A stretch of DNA of 11,342 nt from Betaproteobacteria bacterium (GTDB lineage Bacteria; Pseudomonadota; Gammaproteobacteria; Burkholderiales; Casimicrobiaceae), in contig PLYG01000496.1 in the NCBI GenBank assembly GCA_003153335.1, forward strand, positions 3,563 through 14,904, written 5' to 3'. The position numbers and the translations under genes were made by a program. The notes under the pieces are model-generated. The model made no database searches and was not told the DNA's origin. It worked only from the letters and a program-made list of their open reading frames with translations. The stretch's first letter is position 1. The number at the start of each line of letters is the position of its first letter. Shown here in pieces: positions 1 to 7,174 of the stretch.

Positions 1-336
1 GCGGACCCCGCCGAATGCGCGCGGACCGCTGTGCAGTTCAGGGACACCTGGATCGAGGAAAGCCCGAATCTTTTCTACATCCAGATCCCGAACACGGCGA
101 ATGGGAGTTGTCCCGCAAACACCCACCCGATCTACCGGTTCCTGAACAATGCCAACAAACTGCACCATAGGTACACGGCCGAGGTCGATGTTCGTAACTG
201 TCTGTTCTATGGCAGCCAGCCGTCCGATCCGAACGTGGTTGTCGATTTGAACTGCACGGCGAACGCCGGTGATTGGATCCAGGAAGGGTACGGCACGCCG
301 CCGGACGCGCCGGTAATGTGCTCGCCGAACAACTGA
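1..336 (+). CDS. C-terminal fragment of a secreted protein with DUF5648-like repeats (5' end outside the window)
   Basis: The frame is open from base 1 and ends at TGA 334-336, so only the last 111 residues are visible. The fragment starts ADPAECA, continues with LFYIQIP, then CPANTHPIYRFLNN, HHRYTAEVDVR, WIQEGYG and finally VMCSP. This order (a DPAEC-like element, FY(I/V)Q, CPxxTxPxYRxxNN, HRYT, WIxEGYG, VMCxP) is typical of the tandem C-terminal repeats, related to DUF5648, found in exported proteins of Gammaproteobacteria and Betaproteobacteria. Four cysteines fit disulfide-stabilised extracytoplasmic modules. A GTG at base 31 could be read as a start, but the similarity begins before it, so it is probably internal. 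The function of the full protein cannot be told from this fragment. The segment between HRYT and WIQEGYG is longer than I expect for the repeat, so some divergence is possible. Confidence 0.6.
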   Translation, partial: ADPAECARTAVQFRDTWIEESPNLFYIQIPNTANGSCPANTHPIYRFLNNANKLHHRYTAEVDVRNCLFYGSQPSDPNVVVDLNCTANAGDWIQEGYGTPPDAPVMCSPNN

Positions 337-518
337 AGGCCACCGCCACGCGTCCGGCTGCTGTGAGCGATCAGGGGAATTTGAGCCAATCTGCTGACCA
401 TTGATCGTCGTGGGCAGACCCGCCAGTTCCCGTTCGAGCAATTGATTTCACGATTGTTCGACCGACTTCGACCGCTCTTTTGCCTGTGATCGCTGCGGGT
501 TAGATCTGCATGATCGCT

Positions 519-1148
519 TACACGCGGCAGGAGGAGCGAGCGCCGCTCAGCCTGCAAATCGACGATGCGCAGGGTTCGCAGGTATTCGCTCTCGACGACG
601 CCGGGCCGCTGGTCGCCGACGTCGACACGTGCGGCGCGGCCGAGCGGGCTGGTCTCTAGAGCGCAGACGTGGTGCTTGCTGTCAACGGCCGTGCCGTCGA
701 TGTTTCGGGTGAACTGCCCGCGACGTTGGGTCTCGCCCAGCCGGGTGATCGGATCGATCTGGACACTTGGCACCACGGCACACGGCACGTCCTGCGCGCC
801 CGGCTGGACGACACGGGAATTCATGCTACGCAGACGGCAAACGCCAATCCACCGGACGCCAGAGGTCGGCTCGGCTTGGCGCTGCGGCCGCCGCATCTCC
901 AGGAAAAGCGTGAATCCGGGATTGCTACCGGCTTGCCGGTTGAGGGCGTGAGTGACGCCGCCGAGCGTGCCGGCGTAGAGCCAGGTGACGAACTGCCAGC
1001 GATCGATGGCAAGACCGTCACCAGCGTCGCCCAGGCAACAGCTGCGGTAGCCCGATCCGACAAGTCGGTTGCGCTCCTGGTAAAGCGCGGCGAGATGAAG
1101 ATCTACGTTCCATTGCAATGGGGGTGCACGGCATGCATACCGGCGTGA
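519..1148 (+). pseudogene. Remnant of an HtrA/DegP (Do-like) periplasmic serine protease: two PDZ domains only, with an internal stop
   Basis: One frame reads as the C-terminal half of a DegP/DegQ/MucD-type protease. PDZ1 runs from about 540 (APLSLQIDDAQGSQVFALDD, AERAGL, VVLAVNGRAVDVSGELP, GLAQPGDRIDLDTW). PDZ2 follows from about 865 (GRLGLALRP, LPVEGVSDAAERAGVEPGD, AIDGKTVTSVAQ, SVALLVKRGEMKIYVPLQ). A TAG at 657-659 interrupts PDZ1 exactly where the family usually has the residue before GDVVL; CAG to TAG would explain it. An in-frame TAG at 501 closes the frame upstream. No trypsin-like domain (no His, Asp or GNSGG motif) is visible in the preceding 180 bases. The end reads on into WGCTACIPA instead of stopping after the usual basic strand. 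A GTG at 669 leaves a 159-codon open stretch, but this begins inside PDZ1 and has no signal peptide, so a functional product is unlikely. Confidence 0.75.
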
Positions 1149-1199
1149 AGAAGCATCATGACGCGAGCAACAACGACACGATTCCCGGTCTACACTGCA

Positions 1200-1219
1200 T
1201 TGACTTGAGGCTAAGTCAA
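1200..1219. repeat. Perfect 7-bp inverted repeat (TTGACTT-N6-AAGTCAA) in a non-coding gap
   Basis: The arms 1200-1206 and 1213-1219 are exact reverse complements around GAGGCT. It lies in the 270-base gap between the HtrA remnant and the small membrane-protein gene. It could be an operator for a dimeric regulator, about 200 bases before the next gene, or a weak hairpin. The left arm also resembles a -35 box (TTGACT), but I see no good -10 at the right spacing. Nothing else recognisable fills this gap except a short GGCCG/CGGCC pair near 1370-1385. Confidence 0.35.
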
Positions 1220-1394
1220 CGCGACGTTCTGGCTCTTGTTAGCGCGCACAGGGGGTTGCTCTCTTGCTGCCGGGATCCTGACAATTCCTTACGAAACGCA
1301 TCGCGGTTGAAGCAGCTTCCTTTCAGTGCCGTATTGAAATAGCCTGTGCCGTAGGGGACGGGTGGGCGGCCGAATGACCGGCCAACAAGATCGC

Positions 1395-1422
1395 AGAAGA
1401 GGAACAAGTGAATAGCAAATGA
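1395..1422 (+). promoter_or_regulatory. Strong Shine-Dalgarno with a four-codon mini-frame overlapping the next start
   Basis: AGAAGAGGAA (1395-1404) is followed after a short gap by GTG 1408, AAT, AGC, AAA, TGA 1420. This TGA overlaps the ATG at 1419 as ATGA. The layout suggests termination-reinitiation coupling onto the membrane-protein gene. It may be coincidental. Confidence 0.3.
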
Positions 1423-1808
1423 GTGAATCCGTATTCGTAGAGGTGGAATTTTTTGTGTTGGCCGTCTTCTCAATTATATTGCCCGTAAGCATCTACGGTT
1501 ACATGATGTCGACGAGAGCCATCTCCCGTAAAACGGTGCTGCTGTTCGGCGTCATCCTGATCGCGATTTCTGGTGCAAATGTATTTCTGTTGCAGCGTCC
1601 GGCGGGAATGGCAAGAGATTCGCCTTCGTTGCTCGACGATAGAATTTTCGCATCAGAGCTTTCTGCCGCGCTCTACCTCCTGCCCGCCCTATTCGCAGGG
1701 ATCGGCGTGAATATGATCTCTCATATACTGATCAGTCACCTTACTGAGGCCGAAAGGGAATTCGACCAGAGGCGCCAACAAATTCTTTGCCGCAAGACCG
1801 ATGAGTAG
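1419..1808 (+). CDS. Small inner-membrane protein of unknown function
   Basis: This 129-residue protein starts with acidic MSESVFVEVEF and contains about three hydrophobic segments: residues about 10-29 (FFVLAVFSIILPVSIYGYMM), about 38-56 (KTVLLFGVILIAISGANVFL), and about 80-105 (SELSAALYLLPALFAGIGVNMI and onward). A charged tail follows (LTEAEREFDQRRQQ). No catalytic motif or known domain is recognisable to me. ATG 1419 is the only start available, because an in-frame TAG lies at 1413. The best Shine-Dalgarno (AGAAGAGGAA, 1395-1404) is about 16 bases away, too far for direct use. It suits a GTG at 1408 that opens a four-codon reading frame ending in TGA at 1420, overlapping this ATG, so translation may be coupled. 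It stands alone, 168 bases before the glycosyltransferase gene. The hydrophobic pattern and base use support a real gene. Confidence 0.6.
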   Translation: MSESVFVEVEFFVLAVFSIILPVSIYGYMMSTRAISRKTVLLFGVILIAISGANVFLLQRPAGMARDSPSLLDDRIFASELSAALYLLPALFAGIGVNMISHILISHLTEAEREFDQRRQQILCRKTDE

Positions 1809-1976
1809 CAATAGAGCAGCGCTCGAACCACTTGGCGCGCATGCCTGCTTCAAGCGCCCGGCGAACCGCGCATGGCGCGAATGGTAGCGGGCAAGGGTCG
1901 TCGAACCCGTCACTTGGAAAAAAAGGCGCAAGACTTGCTGACCCAGCCGGCAACGGTTAGACGTGGAGCATGAGCT

Positions 1977-3005
1977 GTGCGAATAGTTGTTTGTTACTAC
2001 TTTCGGGATCTGTCGATTTCCCTCGGCGAGGATCTTGCCGCGGCTCTCGTGAACTTGGGGCATGATGTGCATTGCTTCGATTCCAGTGCCCGCGGTTCCT
2101 ACATGGTGCACAAGCGGCTTGCCAAGAGTCTGGCAAAGCTGGTTGGTGCCAAGGCGCAGTTGTCTGCCTACTTCTCTGCGCGCCAGGAGCGTCAACTGGC
2201 CAAGGACTTCTTGGGGTTCTGCGAACAGATCGCTCCCGAGTTGATCGTCGTTATCCGCGGCGAGCGTATCCCTGTAGATGCCCTGCCCGAGGTTTCGTCG
2301 AGGTTCGGGGCCAAGACGGTGGTCTGGTGGGTAAAAAATCCCCGCTGGGAAAGCCGGCTCTTTGCGGAAGCCGAAAGCTACGACCGCGCCTTTTCCATCA
2401 ACGAGTCCATCTGCGGCGAAGGTATCCAGTACTTACCCAGCTGGTCAGTCAACCGGGAGGTGTTTTCCCCCACTCCCTTCAGCCTGAAAAAGCGACAACT
2501 GCTGTTTATCGGCACGTGGTCACCCCGGCGCCAGCGTTATCTTGAAGCCATTGCCGATTTGCCCTTGGAGATCATCGGACCCCACTGGCTGGAACATTTA
2601 TCGATGATGCACCCCTTGAGAAGAAAAGTCGCCGGCGAATGGGTATCGCCGGCAGGAATGGCCTCGTACTACCGCTCGGTGTGGGCGGTGATCGATATTC
2701 ACCAAATGGACCAGGATCACGGCCAGGGCGTCAATATGCGATTCGCCGACGTTCCCACCTCTGGGACGGTGCTGATCACCGAGCCGTCGCGGGAGATAGA
2801 GCGCTGGCAACTGGCCGATCGCTGCGCCGTGTTGTTTACCAACCCGGAGTCCCTGAGAAAGGCAGCCATGGCGTTGCTTGCGGATGCCCAGCGTTGCGGG
2901 GCAATGAGCGGAAAGACTGCGGAAGTTTCCGCCGGGATGCCGACCTTTGCAGACCGTGCAGCAACGATTCTGCAGTCGCTTAACAGAGAAAGGTCCGAGG
3001 TATGA
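1977..3005 (+). CDS. CgeB-like glycosyltransferase (GT-B fold)
   Basis: This 342-residue cytoplasmic protein resembles the CgeB/DUF3880 glycosyltransferases. Residues 1-165 form the N-terminal Rossmann-like half: MRIVVCYYFRD, then an LGEDLAAALVNLGHDVHCFD helix-strand, ELIVVIRGE at 89-96, and KTVVWWVKNPR at 113-123. Residues 173-335 form the C-terminal half, with LLFIGTWSPRRQRYLEAI at 175-192 and GVNMRFADVPTSGTVLITEP at 251-270. The latter corresponds to the family's N-x-R-x-F-E-x-x-x-x-G donor-sugar motif, although the usual acidic residue is replaced here (MRFADV). The predicted role is transfer of a nucleotide-activated sugar to a protein, lipid or polysaccharide; donor and acceptor cannot be told. 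GTG 1977 was chosen because GGAG at 1965-1968 lies 8 bases upstream and the protein then begins directly with beta-strand 1. Its TGA overlaps an ATG at 3002, but the real downstream gene probably starts at 3254. Confidence 0.75.
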   Translation: MRIVVCYYFRDLSISLGEDLAAALVNLGHDVHCFDSSARGSYMVHKRLAKSLAKLVGAKAQLSAYFSARQERQLAKDFLGFCEQIAPELIVVIRGERIPVDALPEVSSRFGAKTVVWWVKNPRWESRLFAEAESYDRAFSINESICGEGIQYLPSWSVNREVFSPTPFSLKKRQLLFIGTWSPRRQRYLEAIADLPLEIIGPHWLEHLSMMHPLRRKVAGEWVSPAGMASYYRSVWAVIDIHQMDQDHGQGVNMRFADVPTSGTVLITEPSREIERWQLADRCAVLFTNPESLRKAAMALLADAQRCGAMSGKTAEVSAGMPTFADRAATILQSLNRERSEV

Positions 3006-3253
3006 ATCATCCCCGACCGTTGATTAGTCTATGGCAGGCGAGCATTAGCGCAGCGCCTGCAGTGGCAGACGCTTACCAAGCCGCTGGGCAAATTCCGATC
3101 GACGCGTTACGAAGGGTTACAGTTTGCCTGGACGCCGTGCGCGATTCGAAAAATAATGCGGCCAATATGATGAACGACCGATCATTCCCTGTACTGGCTG
3201 CCCCGGCGGCGGCCCTTTTCATCGGTTCCCTGCGACAAATTCAAGGCTGTTCA

Positions 3254-3694
3254 ATGCGCCCTCGTTGGTTCTGCGTTTATGTTTTCCTTGCCGCGGGCTT
3301 GCTGGTCCCGTTTTTCGGTGCGGGCAATGCCCATGCGGCCGTGATCGCTAACTGGGACAAGAGCAGCAGATCGTGGAATAACTCGCACATGACTGGCAAT
3401 ACGCTCACTGTATCGGCGGGAAACGGGATCGTCGCCGGATCCATGATCGACAACAACTACGTTCGTTACGAGCAAATCGGAAACGGCTATGTAGTCGTAT
3501 TCGGCGATCGCATTGACCACGACGATGTGATCTCCGACACCAATACCAAACTGATGCTGAATCTGGTCAGTTTCGCCATCGTGCGTACGGTGCAAATCCC
3601 GGCAGCTTCCGCGACAGGACTTGTACTCACATCGCTCGTTCTTGTAGGCTTGGGCATTTTGCAATTCGCCCGACGTCGGCGGTGCGTCTACTGA
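3254..3694 (+). CDS. Small exported protein with a PEP-CTERM/IPTL-CTERM-like sorting tail
   Basis: The 146-residue product has three parts. Residues 1-28 are a Sec signal peptide (MRPRWF, hydrophobic core, GNAHA then A). The mature region of about 85 residues contains GNGIVAGSMI and IGNGYVVVFGDRIDHDDV. The tail has VQIPAASATGL (113-123), a hydrophobic helix to about 138, and RRRR (140-143). This tripartite tail resembles PEP-CTERM/IPTL-CTERM anchors, which exosortase-type enzymes process in EPS-producing Gram-negatives, although the exact PEP or IPTL letters are not conserved (IPAA). The GNGxVVxFGD...N segment recalls the end of GATase1-like domains, a weak resemblance. ATG 3254 was chosen because it has AAGG 7 bases upstream (3243-3246) and places the signal peptide at the N-terminus. 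The open frame extends back to ATG 3002, but that would bury the signal peptide 84 residues in. No exosortase is in the window. Confidence 0.6.
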   Translation: MRPRWFCVYVFLAAGLLVPFFGAGNAHAAVIANWDKSSRSWNNSHMTGNTLTVSAGNGIVAGSMIDNNYVRYEQIGNGYVVVFGDRIDHDDVISDTNTKLMLNLVSFAIVRTVQIPAASATGLVLTSLVLVGLGILQFARRRRCVY

Positions 3695-3780
3695 GTTTTT
3701 TCAGTCGCGTGGTCAACTGTCTCCACGGCCCTTCGACGGACAGCGCCCGCCATGGCAAATCCTCCGCACACCGCTTAAAT

Positions 3781-3811
3781 TCCGATCGATATGTTACGAC
3801 CATATCTCGGA
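3781..3811. other. Imperfect hairpin (11 bp with a 2-base bulge) in a convergent gap
   Basis: TCCGA (3781-3785) pairs with TCGGA (3807-3811). GATATG (3788-3793) pairs with CATATC (3801-3806), leaving a 7-base loop and a TC bulge. It lies in the 292-base gap between the plus-strand CTERM-like gene and the minus-strand regulator gene, where I see no gene. It may be a 3'-end RNA structure for either transcript, but no U-tract follows. Confidence 0.3.
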
Positions 3812-3986
3812 TCGAGGAGAGTCTGGGCAGGACGGGAAAATGGATAGCAATATACTTCCCGTTGGAATTTCCTACAATTTCTAGGTTCTGGCTGTGAAGC
3901 AGAACGTGCGCGTGCCCTGATATCTCCGTCCTCGTTTTGAGCAATGGTCCAATTACACAACTCTTGGACGCACTCCTACGGGACGA

Positions 3987-5357
3987 TCAATCGTTTGCCT
4001 TCGGCAAATGTTTTTTCAACTTGTACCACAATGTGCGCTCGCTGATGTCGAGCAAAGCGGCCGCCTTTGGCTTGCTTCCCTCTGTTTGTGCAAGCGCCTC
4101 TTCTATCATGCGAGCTTCCAATTCCTCGACAGCCGGGACCAACGGACCCACGGAAACGGTGTTACTGGCCAGCAAGACTGGTGAAGTACCTGACCTATCG
4201 AGATCGAGCGGGAAGTGTTCTGGCTTGAGCGCCCCCGTTCCGCAGAGTATCAAGGCGCGCTCGACCATGTTTTCCAGTTCGCGCACATTGCCGGGCCAGT
4301 TGTAGGCTTGCAGCCGACTTACGATAGCTGCACTGAGGGCAGCGTCTCCGTCTATGTGATGACTGTGCTTGGCAATGAAATGGGAAGCCAGATCGGGAAT
4401 ATCCTCTTTGCGTTCGCGCAAGAGTGGCAAGTCTACGGCGAAGACGTTGAGTCGATAGTAAAGATCTTCACGTAAATGGCCGTCACGGATTGATTCCCGG
4501 GGCGTGCGGTTGCTAGCGGCGATTACGCGAATATCCAGTTTGATTTGGCGGTTGCTGCCTAATCGCTCAAGGGTATTTTCCTGCAGGACCCGCAGGAGCT
4601 TTGCCTGCAGTGCCATGGGCATTTCGGTCAGTTCATCGAGAAAAATTGTGCCCTCGTTGGCAAGTTCAAACTTGCCAACACGTTCCTTGACGGCCCCTGT
4701 GAAGGCGCCTTTCTCGTATCCAAACAGCTCAGCTTCCAAAATGTCGACTGGAATGGCCGCGCAGTTGATGGGCACAAAAAGCTTACTGCTGCGTGGTGAT
4801 GCATTGTGAATGGCGCGAGCCGCCAATTCCTTCCCAGTGCCGGTTTCGCCCGTAATCATGACCGAGGCCTTGGTCGGCGCGACCTGACGGATGAGCTCAT
4901 ACACGGTGCGCATCGCAGCGCTTGTTCCTACAAAGGCATCCCAACCGCGATTCAGCTCCTCGCGCATGAAGCTGTTCTGGCGAACCACTTCGGCTTCGTT
5001 GAGTACCCGCGCAATGGCCAGCTCCAGCGCATCGATGTCGAACGGACGCAAGACATAGTCGCTCGCGCCAAGCTTCATTGCATTTACAGCCGATTCAACC
5101 GACCCATGGGCTGTGATAACAATCACCGGTATCTCAACGCCGTCCTGTCGCAGACGAGTGAGCAACTCGATTCCATCCATCTTTGGCATGCGCATATCGG
5201 TGATGACAAGATCCACCGGGTTGTCTCGCAAGACTTCCAGCGCTTCACGACCGTTACCCGCAACGAAGACCAAATGGCCTGCCTTACGCAACATGATTTC
5301 CAGGACACGGCGCATATGCGGCTCGTCGTCCACCACCAGAACGTAACGTTGATTCAT
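3987..5357 (-). CDS. NtrC-family sigma-54-dependent response regulator
   Basis: The protein has 456 residues in three domains. The receiver (1-120) has the acidic pair D10-D11, phospho-acceptor D54 (VITDMRMP) and switch Thr 82. The usual KPF lysine is arginine here (LRPF, R104). The AAA+ sigma-54 interaction domain (about 141-375) has Walker A GETGTGKE at 170-177, the GAFTGA loop at 217-222 that contacts sigma-54, Walker B GTIFLDE at 236-242, an arginine-finger region near REDLYYRL, and WPGNVRE at 354-360. The Fis-type helix-turn-helix is at about 407-451 (SKPKAAALLDISERTLWYKLKKH). An activator of this type hydrolyses ATP to open sigma-54 promoters once its receiver is phosphorylated. Its ATG follows the kinase stop after two bases with no good ribosome site, which suggests translational coupling. 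Candidate targets are the two -24/-12 sites at 6862 and 8943; that link is inferred. Confidence 0.95.
   Translation of the reverse strand: MNQRYVLVVDDEPHMRRVLEIMLRKAGHLVFVAGNGREALEVLRDNPVDLVITDMRMPKMDGIELLTRLRQDGVEIPVIVITAHGSVESAVNAMKLGASDYVLRPFDIDALELAIARVLNEAEVVRQNSFMREELNRGWDAFVGTSAAMRTVYELIRQVAPTKASVMITGETGTGKELAARAIHNASPRSSKLFVPINCAAIPVDILEAELFGYEKGAFTGAVKERVGKFELANEGTIFLDELTEMPMALQAKLLRVLQENTLERLGSNRQIKLDIRVIAASNRTPRESIRDGHLREDLYYRLNVFAVDLPLLRERKEDIPDLASHFIAKHSHHIDGDAALSAAIVSRLQAYNWPGNVRELENMVERALILCGTGALKPEHFPLDLDRSGTSPVLLASNTVSVGPLVPAVEELEARMIEEALAQTEGSKPKAAALLDISERTLWYKLKKHLPKAND
3994..4016 (+). terminator. Probable intrinsic terminator for plus-strand transcription
   Basis: TTTGCC (3994-3999), a TTC loop and GGCAAA (4003-4008) form a 6-bp stem followed by TG and six T residues (4011-4016). 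It would stop transcripts from the exported-protein gene that ends at 3694. It lies inside the last codons of the convergent response-regulator gene. The stem is short, so it may be weak. On the minus strand no T-run follows, so it does not look like the regulator's own terminator. Confidence 0.45.
4656..4679. repeat. 24-bp near-perfect palindrome inside the regulator gene
   Basis: GTTGGCAAGTT (4656-4666) and AACTTGCCAAC (4669-4679) are exact 11-bp reverse complements separated by CA. On the coding strand this encodes VGKFELAN, a motif strongly conserved in sigma-54 activators, so the symmetry can follow from codon choice over a fixed protein sequence. It could still form an mRNA hairpin or be a binding site. 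Confidence 0.4.
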
Positions 5358-5359
5358 TT

Positions 5360-7174
5360 TCAGGTACTCGTTTCAGACTTTGTTTTGCGCGGCAGACGAA
5401 TCGTGAAGCGCGCGCCGCCCAGCTCGCTCTCGTCGGCTTCGATGTCACCGCCGTGAGCGACGACAATCTGCTGAACGATCGCCAGACCCAATCCGACACC
5501 TCCTTCGCGGCGAAAGAAGAAGGCTTCGAAAACGCGAGCGCGTTCTTCGATTGGAATGCCTGGTCCGTCGTCGGAAATTTCGATGAAAAACTGATTCACA
5601 TCCTCATAAGTTGTCAGCCGGATTTGTCCGCCTGCCGGAAGGATTTGCAGCGCATTAAGAATAAGGTTGAGCAGCACTTGAGTGATCTGCTCCGCGTCGC
5701 ACTCAACTATCGGATGAGCGGCGCCGAGCCGGTCGGTCACCGTGATCCGCCGCTTCTCGATTTGTGCGCCCAATAGTGCGCTGCTTTGACGAATGAGCGT
5801 ATGCAGGTCTGTCAGTACTTTGTTTTGTGCGCGAGGCCGCGCACTGTCGAGCATGGCTGAAACCAAACGGTTGAGCCGCTCAGTCTCGCTTTCGATGAAA
5901 CCCATCAGTTCTCGCCCCTCGTCAGAGAGGCCAGGTTCGCGTCTCAACATCTGAGCAGACGACCGCAAGATGCCCAAAGGCGTACGCACCTCATGGGCGA
6001 TCACCGAGGACATTTCTCCCACCACGGCCAGCTTCGAGGCCTGCACCAGCTTGCGTTGCGACTGATCAATGTCGTGCATCATCTGTGTGAAAGCTTCACC
6101 CAGTTCGCCAACCTCGCCGGTAGCGGCAGGGAGTGCGACCGATGGCGACTGGCCATGCTTATAGTGACGCGTAAAGGCCGTCAACGCGACGATGGGTCGC
6201 GCAATCGCACCACTGATCCTACTCGCAACGCCCAGCGTAATAAGAACCAGCCCTCCAAGAATGGCAAGGGAGATTTCAGCCATCCGATGTACAGGTGCCA
6301 GAGCCTCTCTCTGCGGCTGGATAACGAGTGTGCTCAATCCTAAGCCCGCAAAGCCGGCGAAACCGCTCGTGCGCCCAAGCCCAACGACGACATCGGAATC
6401 CCATACCGGGGAACCCGTGTGTCCAAAAGCGCCGCCAGATCGCGCCTGAAGTTGCCACCCGGCCAGCGCTTGACCGGATAACAGACCGGCCTCTCTCAAG
6501 CTTCGCGAGGCCGCGAGCACCTCACCACTTGTATCCACAAGCGCTACCATCCGGCCGCCTGAAGCCGCATTGTCCAGGAAAGCATCGATCTGGCTCCAGT
6601 CAAACTCCAATATCAACTCACCTATTGTGTCGCCTCCAAACTGGGAATTGATGGGGGCGCGAATAGGAAGGGTTACCTTTCCGCCCGAACGCACTGGACG
6701 CTCGAGCGTAAGTGTTGCACTTGCCAGCCTCGTAGTCAGCCACACTGGGTGGGGGGCGAGGGGTCGCCCAAGTGCGGCAGGATTGCTGCTGCTCACGACG
6801 AGGCCGTCTCGGTTAAGCGCGGCTAGCTCGCGATATACTCCACCGTAGCCCGTCTTGAGCTTGGCCAGAAAATTGCTTAATCGCTTATCGACGTCCTGCA
6901 CCTGCAAATCCTGCATTACCTCAAGCGTACTCCAAGTGGCTGCGTTCTGGAGGCGTTCGAACATGATCTTGTTGATGTCCGAGGCCACTGCATCCGCCTG
7001 GGCCACAAGACCGTGTTCGATTTCGGTCTGCATTGCTTCTCGCGCCTTGACAAAGGCCAGAGCGGCCAGAAGTATGGCGGGCGCAAGCCCAATTAGAAGA
7101 AATGCTCGAAGCAGAGTTGTGCGGATGGTCACGTGCGTACGATAGCTGATAAACGGAGAAATGTGAGCCTGCAT
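5360..7174 (-). CDS. Membrane sensor histidine kinase (periplasmic cache-like sensor, HAMP, HisKA, HATPase_c)
   Basis: From ATG 7174 the protein has 604 residues. TM1 is at about 22-42 (LRAFLLIGLAPAILLAALAF). A periplasmic region at about 45-297 with a double-cache look follows (GLVVSSSNPAALGRPL, MVALVDTSGEVLAASRSL). TM2 is at about 299-318, then HAMP at about 319-372 and HisKA with phospho-acceptor H394 (VIAHEVRTPLG). The HATPase domain has an N-box with N507 (LLNLILNALQ), G1 DDGPGI at 535-540, an F-box FEAFFF, and G2 GGVGLGLAI at 559-567. It should sense a periplasmic ligand and phosphorylate the adjacent NtrC-type regulator. The frame is open up to 7291, but the extra 39 residues lack hydrophobic or sensor features and would overlap the porin gene. 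ATG 7174 has a weak AGAAG upstream. GTG 7132, just before TM1, is the main alternative. The ligand is unknown; the divergent porin and binding protein hint at a transported solute. Confidence 0.92.
   Translation of the reverse strand: MQAHISPFISYRTHVTIRTTLLRAFLLIGLAPAILLAALAFVKAREAMQTEIEHGLVAQADAVASDINKIMFERLQNAATWSTLEVMQDLQVQDVDKRLSNFLAKLKTGYGGVYRELAALNRDGLVVSSSNPAALGRPLAPHPVWLTTRLASATLTLERPVRSGGKVTLPIRAPINSQFGGDTIGELILEFDWSQIDAFLDNAASGGRMVALVDTSGEVLAASRSLREAGLLSGQALAGWQLQARSGGAFGHTGSPVWDSDVVVGLGRTSGFAGFAGLGLSTLVIQPQREALAPVHRMAEISLAILGGLVLITLGVASRISGAIARPIVALTAFTRHYKHGQSPSVALPAATGEVGELGEAFTQMMHDIDQSQRKLVQASKLAVVGEMSSVIAHEVRTPLGILRSSAQMLRREPGLSDEGRELMGFIESETERLNRLVSAMLDSARPRAQNKVLTDLHTLIRQSSALLGAQIEKRRITVTDRLGAAHPIVECDAEQITQVLLNLILNALQILPAGGQIRLTTYEDVNQFFIEISDDGPGIPIEERARVFEAFFFRREGGVGLGLAIVQQIVVAHGGDIEADESELGGARFTIRLPRKTKSETST
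6862..6877 (+). promoter_or_regulatory. Candidate sigma-54 promoter (-24/-12) upstream of the porin operon, inside the kinase gene
   Basis: TGGC (6862-6865), seven bases, then TTGC (6873-6876) and T give the invariant GG-N10-GC spacing. Two of the three less conserved positions after TGGC do not fit the consensus. It points toward the porin start 296 bases downstream, which implies a 5' leader of about 285 bases. A 12-bp palindrome ACGCTCGAGCGT lies at 6698-6709, at an enhancer-like distance. Because the site lies in coding sequence it may be chance. Confidence 0.35.

Noticed and set aside
207..1118. Long open frame on the minus strand (303 codons)
   Set aside because: It is antisense to the HtrA remnant and the DUF5648-like fragment, both of which have recognisable protein motifs. 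The minus-strand translation shows none.
1741..1953. Minus-strand open frame of 70 codons across the end of the membrane-protein gene and the following gap
   Set aside because: It has no recognisable domain or ribosome site and half of it is antisense to a better-supported gene. The 168-base gap before 1977 is otherwise featureless.
3753..3768. Another GG-N10-GC match (TGGC-N7-CCGC) on the plus strand
   Set aside because: It lacks the TT of the -12 element, and no plus-strand gene follows because the region is convergent.
4806..5456. Open frame of 216 codons on the plus strand
   Set aside because: It lies opposite the receiver and ATPase domains of the response regulator, whose motifs are unmistakable. 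It is a shadow of that gene's codon bias.
7117..7143. Possible sigma-70 promoter TTGTGC / TACGAT before the porin
   Set aside because: The spacing is only 15 bases and both boxes are poor matches.
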